Shown here: positions 34,312 through 44,648 of the stretch, piece after piece | Numbering within the stretch: the first letter of the stretch is position 1 | Layout: each line of letters starts with the position of its first letter | DNA from: Streptacidiphilus sp. PB12-B1b | GTDB taxonomy: Bacteria; Actinomycetota; Actinomycetes; Streptomycetales; Streptomycetaceae | Direction of reading: 5' to 3' | Assembly (NCBI RefSeq): GCF_014084125.1 | Contig: NZ_CP048405.1 | Span: forward strand, 7,254,001 to 7,318,000 | DNA length: 64,000 nt | Notes under the pieces: model-generated | What the model saw: only the letters and a program-made list of their open reading frames with translations | Told to the model about the DNA's origin: nothing | Databases searched by the model: none | Translations under genes and position numbers: made by a program

Positions 34312-35859
34312 TCACCCGCCGCCGAGCAGGCCGCCCAGGACGCCGTTGCCGGAGGTGGGCCCGGACGACGGCGAGCCGGTCCGGTGGTGACCGGTGGTGG
34401 GCGCGGGGGCGGTGCCGCCGCCGGTGCCGGTCGGGCCGTGCCCGGCGCCGGCTCCGCTGCTGCTGCCGGTGCCGGACGCCGTGCCGGTGCCGGTGCCCGT
34501 GCCGCTGCTGTGGTGCCGGGACGCGGTGTGGTGCGCCGACGGGCTCGCGGTGGCCGAGGCGTGCGGCGAGGCGGAGGCGTGGGCGTGCGCCGAGGGCTTG
34601 GCGCTGCCGTGCGGCGTGCTCGCCGTCGGCGTGGGCCACATCGGGTCCGGGTAGCTGGTCGGCAGGCTGCTGGGGGTGCCGGTGCTGTCCGGGACGACGG
34701 TGGTGACGGTCCGGCTGCCGCGTACCGCCGCGCCCATGGCCGAGCCCAGCAGCAGCGTCGAGCCGGCGACCACGACCGCGATCACGAAGCCGCGCCGCAG
34801 CACCCGGCGGCGCAGCCGGGAGACCGGGGCGCGCTCGCCCAGCCGCCGCCACGCCTCGATGGCGAGCCGGCCGTCCAGCGAGAACAGCGGGGCGCCGGCC
34901 AGCAGCAGCGGGCTCCAGGCGGCCAGGTAGATGATCTCCGGGGCGTCGTAGACCGGGGCCGAGCGCCAGCTGACGGTCACCAGCAGGACGACGGCCAGGA
35001 TCATGCCCAGCGCGGCCGCGAACCGCTGCCACAGCCCGAGGACGCACAGCACGCCGACGACGATCTGGACGAAGGCGACGCCCAGGCCCGCGCCCACCGG
35101 ATGGGTGAGCGCCTGGTTCAGCAGCGGCGCCGCCACCGGCCACGGGTGCAGCGACTGCAGCCAGTGCATCATCGAGCCGCGCGCGCCGCCGTTGAAGTAG
35201 ACCGGGTCGCAGAGCTTGCTGAAGCCCGCGTAGATGGAGATGCCGCCGAGGAACAGCCGCAGCGGCAGCAGCACCAGGCCGAGGTCGACCCGGCGCCCCG
35301 GGTACCAGGCGTGGCGAACCGGTTCTCCCGGCTCGCGTACGCCCAGCTCGTACGTCTCCTCGTAGCGCTCGCGGTCCCGGTCGCGCGCGTCCCGCCCCGG
35401 GTAGGGCTGGTACGGCTGGTACGTCTCCTCGGGCGCGATCCGGGACATCGGCTGGGTGGCGTCCGGGATCTGCTGCCGGGGCAGCACCGGGGTGCCCAGG
35501 CCGCCCTGGCGCAGGGCGTCCAGCAGCGGGTCGGCACCGCCGGTCCAGGTGATCGGGGTGACCCGGGGCTTGCGCCGGGGCTGCTGCTGCGGCGCGAGCT
35601 GCTGGTTGCCGAAAAGCGGTGCGCCCGCCCCGGCGAGGGCCGGGAAGCCGGGGACGACGAGCAGCTGCTGGGTGTCGTCGGACATGCGGGGGGCTTCGAA
35701 CAGCGGGCTCACCGGAGCGCCCAAGCGCACCCGAAAGCTCGCCGTCGTGGTGTTGAGCCGGGCCGGATCGGTCGGAACCTTGACCCCGTAGAGCCCCGGC
35801 TCGGCGTCTATCCCCTCGGCCGCTGCCTTCTGGGGCCGCGTAGGTGTTCTGGTGTCCAC
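34312..35859 (-). CDS. DoxX family membrane protein with long flexible ends
   Basis: 515 residues from GTG 35859. A Gln/Pro/Tyr/Arg-rich cytosolic N-terminus of about 190 residues (PYQPYPGRDARDRDRERYEE) leads to a DoxX-type four-helix domain: VLLPLRLFLGGISIYAGFSKL, FVQIVVGVLCVLGLWQR, ALGMILAVVLLVTVSWRS and IIYLAAWSPLLLAGAPLFSL. A fifth helix (FVIAVVVAGSTLLLGSAMG) precedes an extracellular Ser/Thr/His/Gly-rich tail of about 130 residues. DoxX proteins are linked to redox homeostasis and membrane stress in actinobacteria. The tail codons account for several spurious open frames on the other strand. Confidence 0.8.
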   Translation of the reverse strand: MDTRTPTRPQKAAAEGIDAEPGLYGVKVPTDPARLNTTTASFRVRLGAPVSPLFEAPRMSDDTQQLLVVPGFPALAGAGAPLFGNQQLAPQQQPRRKPRVTPITWTGGADPLLDALRQGGLGTPVLPRQQIPDATQPMSRIAPEETYQPYQPYPGRDARDRDRERYEETYELGVREPGEPVRHAWYPGRRVDLGLVLLPLRLFLGGISIYAGFSKLCDPVYFNGGARGSMMHWLQSLHPWPVAAPLLNQALTHPVGAGLGVAFVQIVVGVLCVLGLWQRFAAALGMILAVVLLVTVSWRSAPVYDAPEIIYLAAWSPLLLAGAPLFSLDGRLAIEAWRRLGERAPVSRLRRRVLRRGFVIAVVVAGSTLLLGSAMGAAVRGSRTVTTVVPDSTGTPSSLPTSYPDPMWPTPTASTPHGSAKPSAHAHASASPHASATASPSAHHTASRHHSSGTGTGTGTASGTGSSSGAGAGHGPTGTGGGTAPAPTTGHHRTGSPSSGPTSGNGVLGGLLGGG

Positions 35860-35953
35860 ACACCACTAACCGCCCGAGGGTCCGTTTGGACACCCTCTGC
35901 GGCAAGACTCGGCGCGCACACCGGCCCACGCGCCCACCGCGCGGACGCCCCCG

Positions 35954-35986
35954 CCGCGGGCGGGGCGCACCGCCCCGCCCGCGCGG
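35954..35986 (-). terminator. Terminator of the cysS-rlmB unit
   Basis: CCGCGGGCGGGGCG (35954-35967) pairs with CGCCCCGCCCGCGCGG (35971-35986), ten bases beyond the rlmB-like stop codon on the minus strand. Confidence 0.75.
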
Positions 35987-35995
35987 CCGGTCGGC

Positions 35996-36964
35996 TCAGC
36001 GCTTGGCGCGGAGCCTGGCGGCCTCGTAGAGCACGATGCCGGCCGCCACGCCCGCGTTGAGGGATTCGGCGGCGCCGGGCATGGGGATGCGCACCGTCAG
36101 GTCGCAGGTCTCCGAGACCAGCCGGGAGAGGCCCTTGCCCTCGGAGCCGATGACGATGACCACCGGCCCGGTGAGCGCCTCCAGGTCGCTGAGGTCGGCG
36201 TCGCCGTCGGCGGCGAGGCCGACGACGAAGCAGCCGGCCTTCTGGTACGCCTCCAGCGTCCTGGTCATGTTGGTCATCCGGGCGACCGGCACCCGCGCCG
36301 CCGCGCCGGAGGAGGTCTTCCACGCGCCGGCCGTCATGCCCGCGGCGCGCCGCTCGGGGATGACCACGCCGTGGCCGTCGAAGGCGGCGACGGAGCGGAC
36401 GATGGCGCCCAGGTTGCGCGAGTCGGTGATCCCGTCCAGCGCCACGATCAGCGGGCTCTCGTGGTTGTCGGCGGCCCGCGCCAGCAGGTCGTCCGGGTGC
36501 GCGTAGTCGTACGGCGGCACCTGCAGGATCAGGCCCTGGTGGTTGTGGCCCTCGGCGAGGTTGTCGAGCTGCTGGCGCGGGGCCTCCATCAGCGGCACGC
36601 CGCGTTCGGTGGCCAGCGTCAGCGCCTCGCGCACCCGCTCGTCGTTGTCGATGAACTGCTGGACGTAGAGCGCCGAGGCGGGCACGCCGCCCTGCAGCGC
36701 CTCCACAACCGAGTTGCGGCCGTAGACCAGCTCGGAGCCGGCCTTGCCGCCGCGCCGCGCGTTGCCGCGGGACTTGTTGCCCGCGACGGAGCGCTTGGCG
36801 GCGGCGTTGGCCAGCCGGTTCTTCTTGTGCCCCTTGCGCTCGGAGGCGGGCGGGGTCGGGCCCTTGCCCTCCAGGGACTTCCGGCTGTGGCCACCGGTAC
36901 CGACCGACGGGCCCTTCTTGGAGCCGGGGTTGCGGCGGTTCCTGCGCTGGCTGTTGCCGGCCAT
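35996..36964 (-). CDS. rlmB: 23S rRNA (guanosine-2'-O)-methyltransferase, TrmH/RlmB family
   Basis: 322 residues from ATG 36964. A Lys/Arg/Gly-rich N-terminal tail of about 75 residues (RNRRNPGSKKGPSVGTGGHS), probably RNA binding, precedes the substrate-binding domain (ELVYGRNSVVEALQ). The SPOUT domain has motif 1 LDGITDSRNLGAIVRSVAAF, motif 2 VVIVIGSEGKGLSRL and motif 3 IPMPGAAESLNAGVAAGIVLYE. It methylates a guanosine ribose (position 2251 in E. coli) in the peptidyl-transferase region. It sits 44 bases after cysS in the same transcript, a conserved actinobacterial arrangement. Confidence 0.9.
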   Translation of the reverse strand: MAGNSQRRNRRNPGSKKGPSVGTGGHSRKSLEGKGPTPPASERKGHKKNRLANAAAKRSVAGNKSRGNARRGGKAGSELVYGRNSVVEALQGGVPASALYVQQFIDNDERVREALTLATERGVPLMEAPRQQLDNLAEGHNHQGLILQVPPYDYAHPDDLLARAADNHESPLIVALDGITDSRNLGAIVRSVAAFDGHGVVIPERRAAGMTAGAWKTSSGAAARVPVARMTNMTRTLEAYQKAGCFVVGLAADGDADLSDLEALTGPVVIVIGSEGKGLSRLVSETCDLTVRIPMPGAAESLNAGVAAGIVLYEAARLRAKR

Positions 36965-37008
36965 CAGTACGGTCCTGCTTTCGTGGTTGAACGTGAGAAC
37001 GTGAAAAC

Positions 37009-38397
<1,389 letters not shown>

Positions 38398-38461
38398 AGC
38401 GTCAAGCGTAGTGGGAACCAGGGGGTGCCCGGTGCCTCTCCGGGCACCCGGATGCCGAACG

Positions 38462-39022
38462 TCAGTACACCAGGGCCGTGGCGACGGCCACCAGACCCTC
38501 GGCCCTGCCGGTCAGACCGAGCCCGTCGGAGGTCGTCCCGGCGACCGAGAAGGGCGCGCCCACCGCCTCGGAGAGCACCCGCTGGGCCTCCTCGCGGCGG
38601 GTGCCGATCTTCGGCCGTACGCCGATGACCTGCACCGCGACATTGCCGATCTCGAATCCGGCGGCCCGGACGATCCTGGCCGCCTCGGCCAGCAGCCGCA
38701 CCCCGGAGGCCCCGGCCCACTCCGGGCGGTCGGTGCCGAAGTGCGTGCCGAGGTCGCCGACGCCGGCGGCGGAGAAAAGTGCGTCACATGCCGCGTGGGC
38801 GACGACATCGCCGTCCGAGTGCCCGGCCAGGCCGAACTCCTGGCCCTCCCAGCGCAGCCCGGCCACCCACAGCTCGCGCCCGGCCTCGAAGGCGTGGACG
38901 TCGGTGCCGATACCGGTGCGCGGCAGCCGCGGGGCAGCCGCCGGGCCCGGTCCGGGCTCTGGCGCCCGGTCAGAAGCGGCGGAAGCGGAAGCCGCGCGGC
39001 TCCCGGGGTGCTCAGAAGTCAT
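38462..39022 (-). CDS. ispF: 2-C-methyl-D-erythritol 2,4-cyclodiphosphate synthase
   Basis: 186 residues. An Ala/Pro/Ser-rich N-terminal extension of about 35 residues precedes the standard fold: [12 protein letters not shown] (metal Asp and His), [19 protein letters not shown] (second metal His) and [16 protein letters not shown] at the C-terminus. It forms MEcPP in the non-mevalonate isoprenoid pathway, as a trimer. Its start overlaps the end of ispD by 11 bases, so translation is coupled and the two consecutive-pathway enzymes are co-produced. Confidence 0.95.
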   Translation of the reverse strand: MTSEHPGSRAASASAASDRAPEPGPGPAAAPRLPRTGIGTDVHAFEAGRELWVAGLRWEGQEFGLAGHSDGDVVAHAACDALFSAAGVGDLGTHFGTDRPEWAGASGVRLLAEAARIVRAAGFEIGNVAVQVIGVRPKIGTRREEAQRVLSEAVGAPFSVAGTTSDGLGLTGRAEGLVAVATALVY

Positions 39023-39749
39023 CGTGCGCCCTCCGTCGTGCCAGGACCGCCTCGGCCAGGACCAGGTCCAGCGGGCGGGTCACCTTGAACGCCTCCTCGT
39101 GACCGGGGACGACCACGACCTGCCCGCCGTAGCGCTCCACCAGGCCGGCGTCGTCGGTGGCGTCCGAGCCGTCGCTCAGCGCCTTGTCGTGGACGCTCTG
39201 CAGCAGGTCGCGGCGGAACCCCTGCGGGGTCTGCACCGCGCGCAGCATCGAGCGGTCGGGCGTGTCGAGCACCGGCTCGGGCCGGCCGGGGCCGTCCGCC
39301 GGGCCGACCCGCTTGACCGTGTCGGCCAGCGGCACCGCCGGGACGACGGCCTGCGCGCCCTCGTCGACGGCGCGGGCGACCGCGTCCACGACCTCCACCG
39401 GGACCAGCGGGCGGGCGGCGTCGTGCACCAGCACCACGTCCACCTCCGGCGGCAGCGCGGCCAGCCCGAGCCGGACCGACTCCTGCCGGGTGGCGCCGCC
39501 CGGGACGACCAGGACCCGCGGGCCGCTGTCGGAGCCCTCGGCCCCGGCGTCGGCCAGCATCCCGCGGACCCGGGCGACTCCGTCGGCGGGCGCGACCACC
39601 ACGACCAGCGTGACGGCGCGGGAGCGCGCGAGCGCGCGGACGGCGTGGACGAGGAGCGGCACGCCCCCCAGTCCACGCAGGGCCTTGGGGGCGCCGGGGC
39701 CCAGTCGTTCGCCCCGCCCTGCGGCGGGTACCACTGCTGCGGCGTTCAG
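39012..39749 (-). CDS. ispD: 2-C-methyl-D-erythritol 4-phosphate cytidylyltransferase
   Basis: About 245 residues. The family motifs are clear: [20 protein letters not shown] (CTP-binding loop), [31 protein letters not shown] and [12 protein letters not shown]. The start is unusual. No ATG or GTG is well placed, but a CTG at 39749 has an ideal AAGGA Shine-Dalgarno seven bases upstream; an in-frame TTG at 39764 lacks one and a GTG at 39734 would remove part of the CTP loop. It makes CDP-ME in the MEP pathway. It probably has its own promoter in 39765-39958, since a terminator separates it from carD. Confidence 0.9.
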   Translation of the reverse strand: MNAAAVVPAAGRGERLGPGAPKALRGLGGVPLLVHAVRALARSRAVTLVVVVAPADGVARVRGMLADAGAEGSDSGPRVLVVPGGATRQESVRLGLAALPPEVDVVLVHDAARPLVPVEVVDAVARAVDEGAQAVVPAVPLADTVKRVGPADGPGRPEPVLDTPDRSMLRAVQTPQGFRRDLLQSVHDKALSDGSDATDDAGLVERYGGQVVVVPGHEEAFKVTRPLDLVLAEAVLARRRAHDDF

Positions 39750-39958
39750 GTTTTGTTCCTTCAACGAAGTGGGTATGGCCAAGGCGTGCCGGGCCAAGCA
39801 CCTTCCGTGGAGCCCGACCCGCTCGTCCCGGCACACTACCGGTCGGTGGTTCACCGGCCGTCAGACAACGCCTCGCACACCGGCGGCCGCCCCGGCCGTT
39901 GCAGTGTGCGCCGAGGCATGCCCCGTCGGCGCAGGCACCGCCGGCAGGCGCGGGACAT

Positions 39959-39998
39959 GCCTCAGCGCCCGTCGTCGGCTAACGGCGGGCGCTGAGGC
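39959..39998 (-). terminator. Terminator between carD and ispD
   Basis: GCCTCAGCGCCCG (39959-39971) pairs perfectly with CGGGCGCTGAGGC (39986-39998) around a 14-base loop, downstream of carD on the minus strand. Confidence 0.8.
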
Positions 39999-40041
39999 AG
40001 CACTGCATCAGGTCAAGCGCATCGTCACGCGAGGGTGCCTC

Positions 40042-40524
40042 TCAGGAGGCGAGTACCTCGTCGAGAAGCGTCTCAGCCTTGTCCTCGTTGGTGTTCTCAG
40101 CGAGGGCCAGCTCGCTCACCAGGATCTGCCTGGCCTTGGCCAGCATCCGCTTCTCGCCGGCGGACAGCCCGCGCTCACGCTCACGTCGCCAAAGGTCGCG
40201 CACAACCTCCGCGACCTTGATAACGTCGCCCGAAGCAAGCTTCTCCAGGTTCGCCTTGTAGCGGCGGGACCAGTTGGTGGGCTCCTCGGTGTACGGTGCA
40301 CGCAGCACCTCGAAGACCCGGTCCAGCCCATCCTGACCGACCACGTCGCGCACGCCCACGAACTCGGCGTTCTCTGCAGGCACGCGCAGCGTCAAGTCAC
40401 CCTGCTGCACCTTGAGCACCAGGTAGGTCTTGTCCACACCTTTGATCTGGCGAATCTCGATTGCTTCGATCAGTGCGGCCCCGTGATGGGGGTAGACCAC
40501 GGTGTCGCCAACCTTGAACGTCAT
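40042..40524 (-). CDS. carD: CarD-family RNA polymerase-binding regulator
   Basis: 160 residues, the normal length. The RNAP-interacting domain is [20 protein letters not shown] and [20 protein letters not shown]; the C-terminal DNA-binding helices include [39 protein letters not shown] and [19 protein letters not shown]. CarD stabilises the open complex at housekeeping promoters and is essential in mycobacteria. It lies upstream of ispD-ispF as in other actinobacteria, but a terminator separates them here. Confidence 0.97.
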   Translation of the reverse strand: MTFKVGDTVVYPHHGAALIEAIEIRQIKGVDKTYLVLKVQQGDLTLRVPAENAEFVGVRDVVGQDGLDRVFEVLRAPYTEEPTNWSRRYKANLEKLASGDVIKVAEVVRDLWRRERERGLSAGEKRMLAKARQILVSELALAENTNEDKAETLLDEVLAS

Positions 40525-40944
40525 GTGACAGGTACCCCTTCCGTGGCTTTCCAGAATAACACGGGTTCAGCCATATCCGAAGGGCGTTTTCGCAGGTCAG
40601 AGCCAGTCTCAGGGCTTGACAAGGACCCCTGCCGCGTGCTGCGACCCCAGTTCGACGCGGGCTTCCCGCAGGTCGGAGCGGTTGCGAACGATCGACAAAG
40701 CACCGGCAAACCCCGGAAGGATCTTACCCGTAAGCCGTAATCGGATCGTTATCTGATCTTCGGGTGAGCCCCTCCGCGATCACCCGCGCGGCGCACTGCG
40801 GTCAACCCCGCGCCGTGGACGTCCCCCGATGCGCCGTCAACAGTGGCTGGGCGACACGGGGCTCCCCCGTGTGAAGCGGATAAAGGGGATCGGTAACCTG
40901 ATCGCGGCCAGACCACCGAAATCGTCCAAGGAGAAGCCTCCGCC
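40525..40944. other. Intergenic region between carD and lipoprotein gene
   Basis: 420 bp between divergent genes, holding both promoters. An inverted repeat CGGGTGA-N12-TCACCCG lies at 40761-40786. No tRNA, small gene or clear consensus promoter was found. Confidence 0.45.
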
Positions 40945-41592
40945 GTGAGCCGCAGTCTTCGTCGCGGCGCTGTCGCCGCCCTCATCATTGCGACCGCCCC
41001 CGTCCTCGCCGCCTGCTCCGCGGGGGACGGAGCTGCGTCCCTCCAGGTGAAGCCCAATGTCGCAGCCACCACCCTCGGATCGCTGAAGCTGAACGGCATC
41101 AACGTCGTCACCGCCGTCGGCGGCAGCACCCAGGCCAACGTGTCCGTGAACATCGCCAACAACGGCACCACCGCCGAGACGCTGACCTCGGTGACCGCCG
41201 ACGGCACCGCGGCCACGCTCAGCGGGCCCGCCGTCATCCCGCCGCAGAGCTCGCTGCTGCTCAGCGGCCCGGGCCAGGTCAGCGCCACGGTTCCGTCGCT
41301 GACCCAGACGCCCGGCCAGAACACCCCGGTGACCCTCACCTTCGCCAACGCCGGCTCGGTCACCATCCAGGCCCTGGTCAGCGCGGGCACCGGCCCGTAC
41401 GCCTCCTACGCGCCCAGCGCGGCCCCCACCCCGACGGCGACCCTGGCGGTCACCACCAGCCCGTCGACCCCGGCCGGCACCGTGTCGGGCAAGGCCGCGC
41501 CGACCGGCAAGCCCAGCGGCAAGGCCACCGAGAAGGCCGCGACCGGCAAGGGCACCGCCAAGGCCACGCCGACCACGAGCAGCACGCCCTGA
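40945..41592 (+). CDS. Lipoprotein of unknown function
   Basis: 215 residues from GTG 40945 (AAGGAGAA upstream). The lipobox LAAC is at about residues 21-24 after RGAVAALIIATAPV, so the Cys is lipidated on the outer membrane face. The mature domain is a beta-sandwich of about 120 residues (VNVSVNIANNG-like motifs, ATLSGPAVIPPQSSLLLSGP, PVTLTFANAGSVTIQALV). A Lys/Thr/Ala/Pro tail (AAPTGKPSGKATEKAATGKG) may sit in the wall. It is conserved at this place in Streptomyces, but I know no function. It converges on phoP. Confidence 0.75.
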   Translation: MSRSLRRGAVAALIIATAPVLAACSAGDGAASLQVKPNVAATTLGSLKLNGINVVTAVGGSTQANVSVNIANNGTTAETLTSVTADGTAATLSGPAVIPPQSSLLLSGPGQVSATVPSLTQTPGQNTPVTLTFANAGSVTIQALVSAGTGPYASYAPSAAPTPTATLAVTTSPSTPAGTVSGKAAPTGKPSGKATEKAATGKGTAKATPTTSSTP

Positions 41593-41643
41593 CCCGAGCG
41601 TCGAGCTGACCGGCCGCGAGCTGAACCGGCCGCCGAGCACGAA

Positions 41644-41685
41644 CGGCCGCGCCCCCGGAGGACGATTCCTCCGGGGGCGCGGCCG
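41644..41685. terminator. Bidirectional terminator between lipoprotein gene and phoP
   Basis: CGGCCGCGCCCCCGGAGGA (41644-41662) pairs with TCCTCCGGGGGCGCGGCCG (41667-41685), a 19-bp perfect stem with a tetraloop between convergent genes. Confidence 0.9.
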
Positions 41686-41703
41686 TCAGCGGGGGTCTGC
41701 GGC

Positions 41704-42390
41704 CTACGGCTCGAACTTGTAGCCGAGACCGCGCACGGTCACCAGGAAGCGCGGGGCGCCCGGGTCGGGTTCGATCTTCGCCCGCAGCCGCTTCACGTGC
41801 ACGTCCAGGGTCTTGGTGTCGCCGACGTAGTCCGCGCCCCAGACCCGGTCGATCAGCTGCATCCGGGTGAGTACCCGCCCGGCGTTGCGCAGCAGCATCT
41901 CCAGCAGGTCGAACTCCTTGAGCGGCAGGTCGACCTTGGCGCCGTCCACGGTGACGACGTGCCGGTCCACGTCCATCCGGACCGGTCCGGCCTCCAGCGC
42001 GCCGGGGCCGCCGTCCACGGCCTCCGGCTCGCCCCGGCGGCGCAGCACCGCGCGGATGCGGGCGACCAGCTCGCGGGTGGAGTAGGGCTTGGTGACGTAG
42101 TCGTCCGCGCCTATCTCCAGGCCGACCACCTTGTCGATCTCGCTGTCCTTGGCCGTGACCATGATCACGGGGACGCTGGACTTGGCCCGCAGCTGGCGGC
42201 AGACCTCGGTACCGGGCAGGCCCGGCAGCATCAGGTCGAGCAGGACGAGATCGGCGCCATTGCGTTCGAACTGGTCGAGGGCGTCTGGTCCGGTGGCCGC
42301 GATCGCCACCTCGAATCCCTCCTTGCGGAGCATGTAGGACAGGGCATCGCTGAAGGACTCTTCGTCCTCGACGACGAGCACACGGGTCAC
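41704..42390 (-). CDS. phoP: Phosphate-regulon response regulator PhoP
   Basis: 228 residues from GTG 42390. The receiver domain shows LVVEDEESFSDAL, the phosphoacceptor in DLVLLDLMLPGLPG and Lys in GADDYVTKPYSTRELVARI. The OmpR-type winged helix follows (LPLKEFDLLEMLLRNAGRVL, TKTLDVHVKRLRAKIE, VRGLGYKFE). Identity as PhoP rests on the sequence plus the conserved context: GTGA overlap with phoR and divergence from phoU. PhoP controls phosphate scavenging and antibiotic production in Streptomyces. Confidence 0.93.
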   Translation of the reverse strand: MTRVLVVEDEESFSDALSYMLRKEGFEVAIAATGPDALDQFERNGADLVLLDLMLPGLPGTEVCRQLRAKSSVPVIMVTAKDSEIDKVVGLEIGADDYVTKPYSTRELVARIRAVLRRRGEPEAVDGGPGALEAGPVRMDVDRHVVTVDGAKVDLPLKEFDLLEMLLRNAGRVLTRMQLIDRVWGADYVGDTKTLDVHVKRLRAKIEPDPGAPRFLVTVRGLGYKFEP

Positions 42391-43682
42391 GGCAGGGCCT
42401 CCGGAGCAGGGAGAGTGGTGGGCAGGGGGTCTGGGGTGTCGTCGGCGTCGGCGGCGGAACCGTCGAAGTCGGCGTCGATCTCGGTGCCGTCGGGGTCCTC
42501 GTCGCCGCCGGCCGCCCGTCCGTCCCGGTGGGCGACGGGCAGGCGCAGGGTGAAGGTGGAGCCCTGGCCCTCGACGCTCCACACCGAGACCGTGCCGCCG
42601 TGGGAGGCGGCGACGTGCTTGACGATGGACAGGCCGAGTCCGGTCCCGCCGGTGGCCCGGGAGCGGGCCGGGTCGACCCGGTAGAAGCGTTCGAAGATCC
42701 GTTCCCGGTCCTTCTCGGAGATGCCGGTCCCCTGGTCGGTGACCGATATCTCGACCGTGTCGCTGGAGCCGCCCGGCACCTTGCGGGCGGCGATGGCGAC
42801 CCGGGTCCGCGCCGGGCTGTAGTTGACGGCGTTCTCCACCAGGTTGCCCAGGGCGGCGGCCAGCTGGCCGCGGTTCCCGTGCAGGTTGAGCCCGGCGATG
42901 CCGCCGGCCGCCATGACGATCTGCTTGGCGGCGGCCTGGTGCCGGCAGCGGTCCATGGCCTCGGCGACCAGCTCGTCCACCGGCACCCACTCGGGGTCGA
43001 CCAGCCGGTTGTCGTCCTGCACCCGGGAGAGTTCGATGATCTCCTGGACCAGGCTGGTCAGCCGGGTGGCCTCGATGAGCATACGTCCGGCGAAGCGCCG
43101 GACCGCCTCGGGATCGTCGCTGGCGTCCTGCACGGCCTCGGACAGCAGCGACAGCGCGCCGACCGGGGTCTTCAGCTCGTGCGAGACGTTGGCGACGAAG
43201 TCGCGGCGGACCGCCTCGATCCGCCGGGCCTCAGTGAGGTCCTCCACCAGGACGAGCACCAGCCGCGAGCCGAGCGGGGCGACCCGCACCGACACGGCCA
43301 GCGCGTCCCCTCCGGTCTTGCCGCCGATCCTCCGGGGTATGTCCAGGTCGGCCTGGCGTATCTCGCCGTCGCGCCTGGTCAGCCGGGCCATGACCAGCAT
43401 GGCGTCGACCGCGATGGCCCCGCCGCGCACCAGCCCCAGCGCATACGCGGCGGAGCTGGCCTTGATCACCTGGTCGCTGTCGTCGAGAACGACCGCGCAG
43501 GAGCGCAGCACGGACAGTACGGTGTCCACACCCGGGGGCAGTCCGGCTTCGGGCTGCTGTTCGACGCGTTTGGCGGGCTTGCGGCGTTCCTTCTCGCTCC
43601 ACCGGAAGGACAGCGCGGCGGTGAGGCCGACTCCGAGCCCGGCGATCGCGCTCGCAGCGGCTTCGGCCACGTTCAGATCCAT
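42387..43682 (-). CDS. phoR: Phosphate-regulon sensor histidine kinase PhoR
   Basis: 431 residues from ATG 43682. A single N-terminal membrane segment (AAASAIAGLGVGLTAALSF) and a PAS-like domain (VLRSCAVVLDDSDQVIKASS) precede the HisKA box FVANVSHELKTPVGALSLLS. The catalytic domain has NLVENAVNYSP, VTDQGTGISEKDRERIFERF and GGTGLGLSIVKHVAASHGG. An acidic tail of about 40 residues ends the protein. It overlaps phoP by four bases. It lacks a large extracellular sensor, as usual for PhoR, consistent with signalling from the Pst transporter through PhoU. Confidence 0.93.
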   Translation of the reverse strand: MDLNVAEAAASAIAGLGVGLTAALSFRWSEKERRKPAKRVEQQPEAGLPPGVDTVLSVLRSCAVVLDDSDQVIKASSAAYALGLVRGGAIAVDAMLVMARLTRRDGEIRQADLDIPRRIGGKTGGDALAVSVRVAPLGSRLVLVLVEDLTEARRIEAVRRDFVANVSHELKTPVGALSLLSEAVQDASDDPEAVRRFAGRMLIEATRLTSLVQEIIELSRVQDDNRLVDPEWVPVDELVAEAMDRCRHQAAAKQIVMAAGGIAGLNLHGNRGQLAAALGNLVENAVNYSPARTRVAIAARKVPGGSSDTVEISVTDQGTGISEKDRERIFERFYRVDPARSRATGGTGLGLSIVKHVAASHGGTVSVWSVEGQGSTFTLRLPVAHRDGRAAGGDEDPDGTEIDADFDGSAADADDTPDPLPTTLPAPEALP

Positions 43683-43755
43683 ATGTTCAGCGTAAGCGCA
43701 CGGCGGTGACCTGCTGTAACCCCTGGAGCAGGGCATCAGCCCCTGGTCGCCGAGA

Positions 43756-43788
43756 ATTCACCTGGGCGTCAGCAGTGGTTCACCGCTG
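43756..43788. promoter_or_regulatory. PHO box between phoR and phoU
   Basis: Three 11-base units in direct order: ATTCACCTGGG (43756-43766), CGTCAGCAGTG (43767-43777, degenerate) and GTTCACCGCTG (43778-43788). The outer two fit the Streptomyces PhoP direct repeat GTTCACC plus four bases. This implies PhoP autoregulation and control of phoU. Confidence 0.75.
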
Positions 43789-43854
43789 CTGAGCGGCGGG
43801 GACGCACGGACGGCCCAAGGTAGGACCAACAGGACTCAGCAGGAGGATGGCACC

Positions 43855-44526
43855 ATGCGTGACGCGTACCACGAGGAACTCGATTCGATCGGTGACGGCC
43901 TGGTCGACATGGCCCGACTGGTCGGCTCGGCGATGGGCCGCGCCACCACGGCCCTGCTGGACGCCGACCTGGAGCTGGCCGAGGGTGTGATCGCGGCCGA
44001 CGAGAAGGTCGACCACCTGCACCACGACCTGGAGAACCGCGCCATCGCGCTGCTGGCCCGGCAGCAGCCGGTCGCCACCGACCTGCGCATCGTGGTCACC
44101 TCGCTGCGGATGAGCGCGGACCTGGAGCGCTCCGGCGACCTGGCCCGCCACGTTGCCAAGCTGGCCCGGCTGCGCTACCCGCAGTCCGCCGTCCCCGCCG
44201 ACCTGCACCCGATCGTCCTGGAGATGGGCCAGCTGGCCCAGCGCCTGGTCGCCAAGGCCGGCCTGGTCATCTCGTCCAAGGACGTGGACGCCGCGCTGGA
44301 GATGGAGCGGGACGACGACGCCATGGACGCGCTGCACCGCCAGCTGTTCTCGCACCTGCTGGACGACCGCTGGCAGCACGGCATCGAGACGGCCGTGGAC
44401 GTCACCCTGTGCGGCCGCTACTACGAGCGCTTCGCGGACCACGCGGTGTCGGTGGCCAAGCGGGTCGTCTTCCTGGTCACCGGTGAGCACGCGGACGACT
44501 TTGTCCCCGAGCCCACCGGCAAGTAG
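43855..44526 (+). CDS. phoU: Phosphate uptake regulator PhoU
   Basis: 223 residues forming two three-helix PhoU repeats. Metal-binding and family motifs are AIALLARQQPVATDLRIVVT, SLRMSADLERSGDLARHVAK in repeat 1 and GRYYERFADHAVSVAKRVVF in repeat 2 (E/DxxxD type). PhoU passes the phosphate status from the Pst importer to PhoR. It is divergent from phoRP behind a PHO box, the standard Streptomyces layout. Confidence 0.95.
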   Translation: MRDAYHEELDSIGDGLVDMARLVGSAMGRATTALLDADLELAEGVIAADEKVDHLHHDLENRAIALLARQQPVATDLRIVVTSLRMSADLERSGDLARHVAKLARLRYPQSAVPADLHPIVLEMGQLAQRLVAKAGLVISSKDVDAALEMERDDDAMDALHRQLFSHLLDDRWQHGIETAVDVTLCGRYYERFADHAVSVAKRVVFLVTGEHADDFVPEPTGK

Positions 44527-44648
44527 CCGGACGCCCGGCCGAGGGGCGCGCGGACGGGCGTGCGGCATGCTCCCGTACGCCCGTTGACGGGGTGTCAACT
44601 CCGGGGCTTGACTGAGGTGTAGGCATGTCCGCCTGAAGGAGGGTCCGC

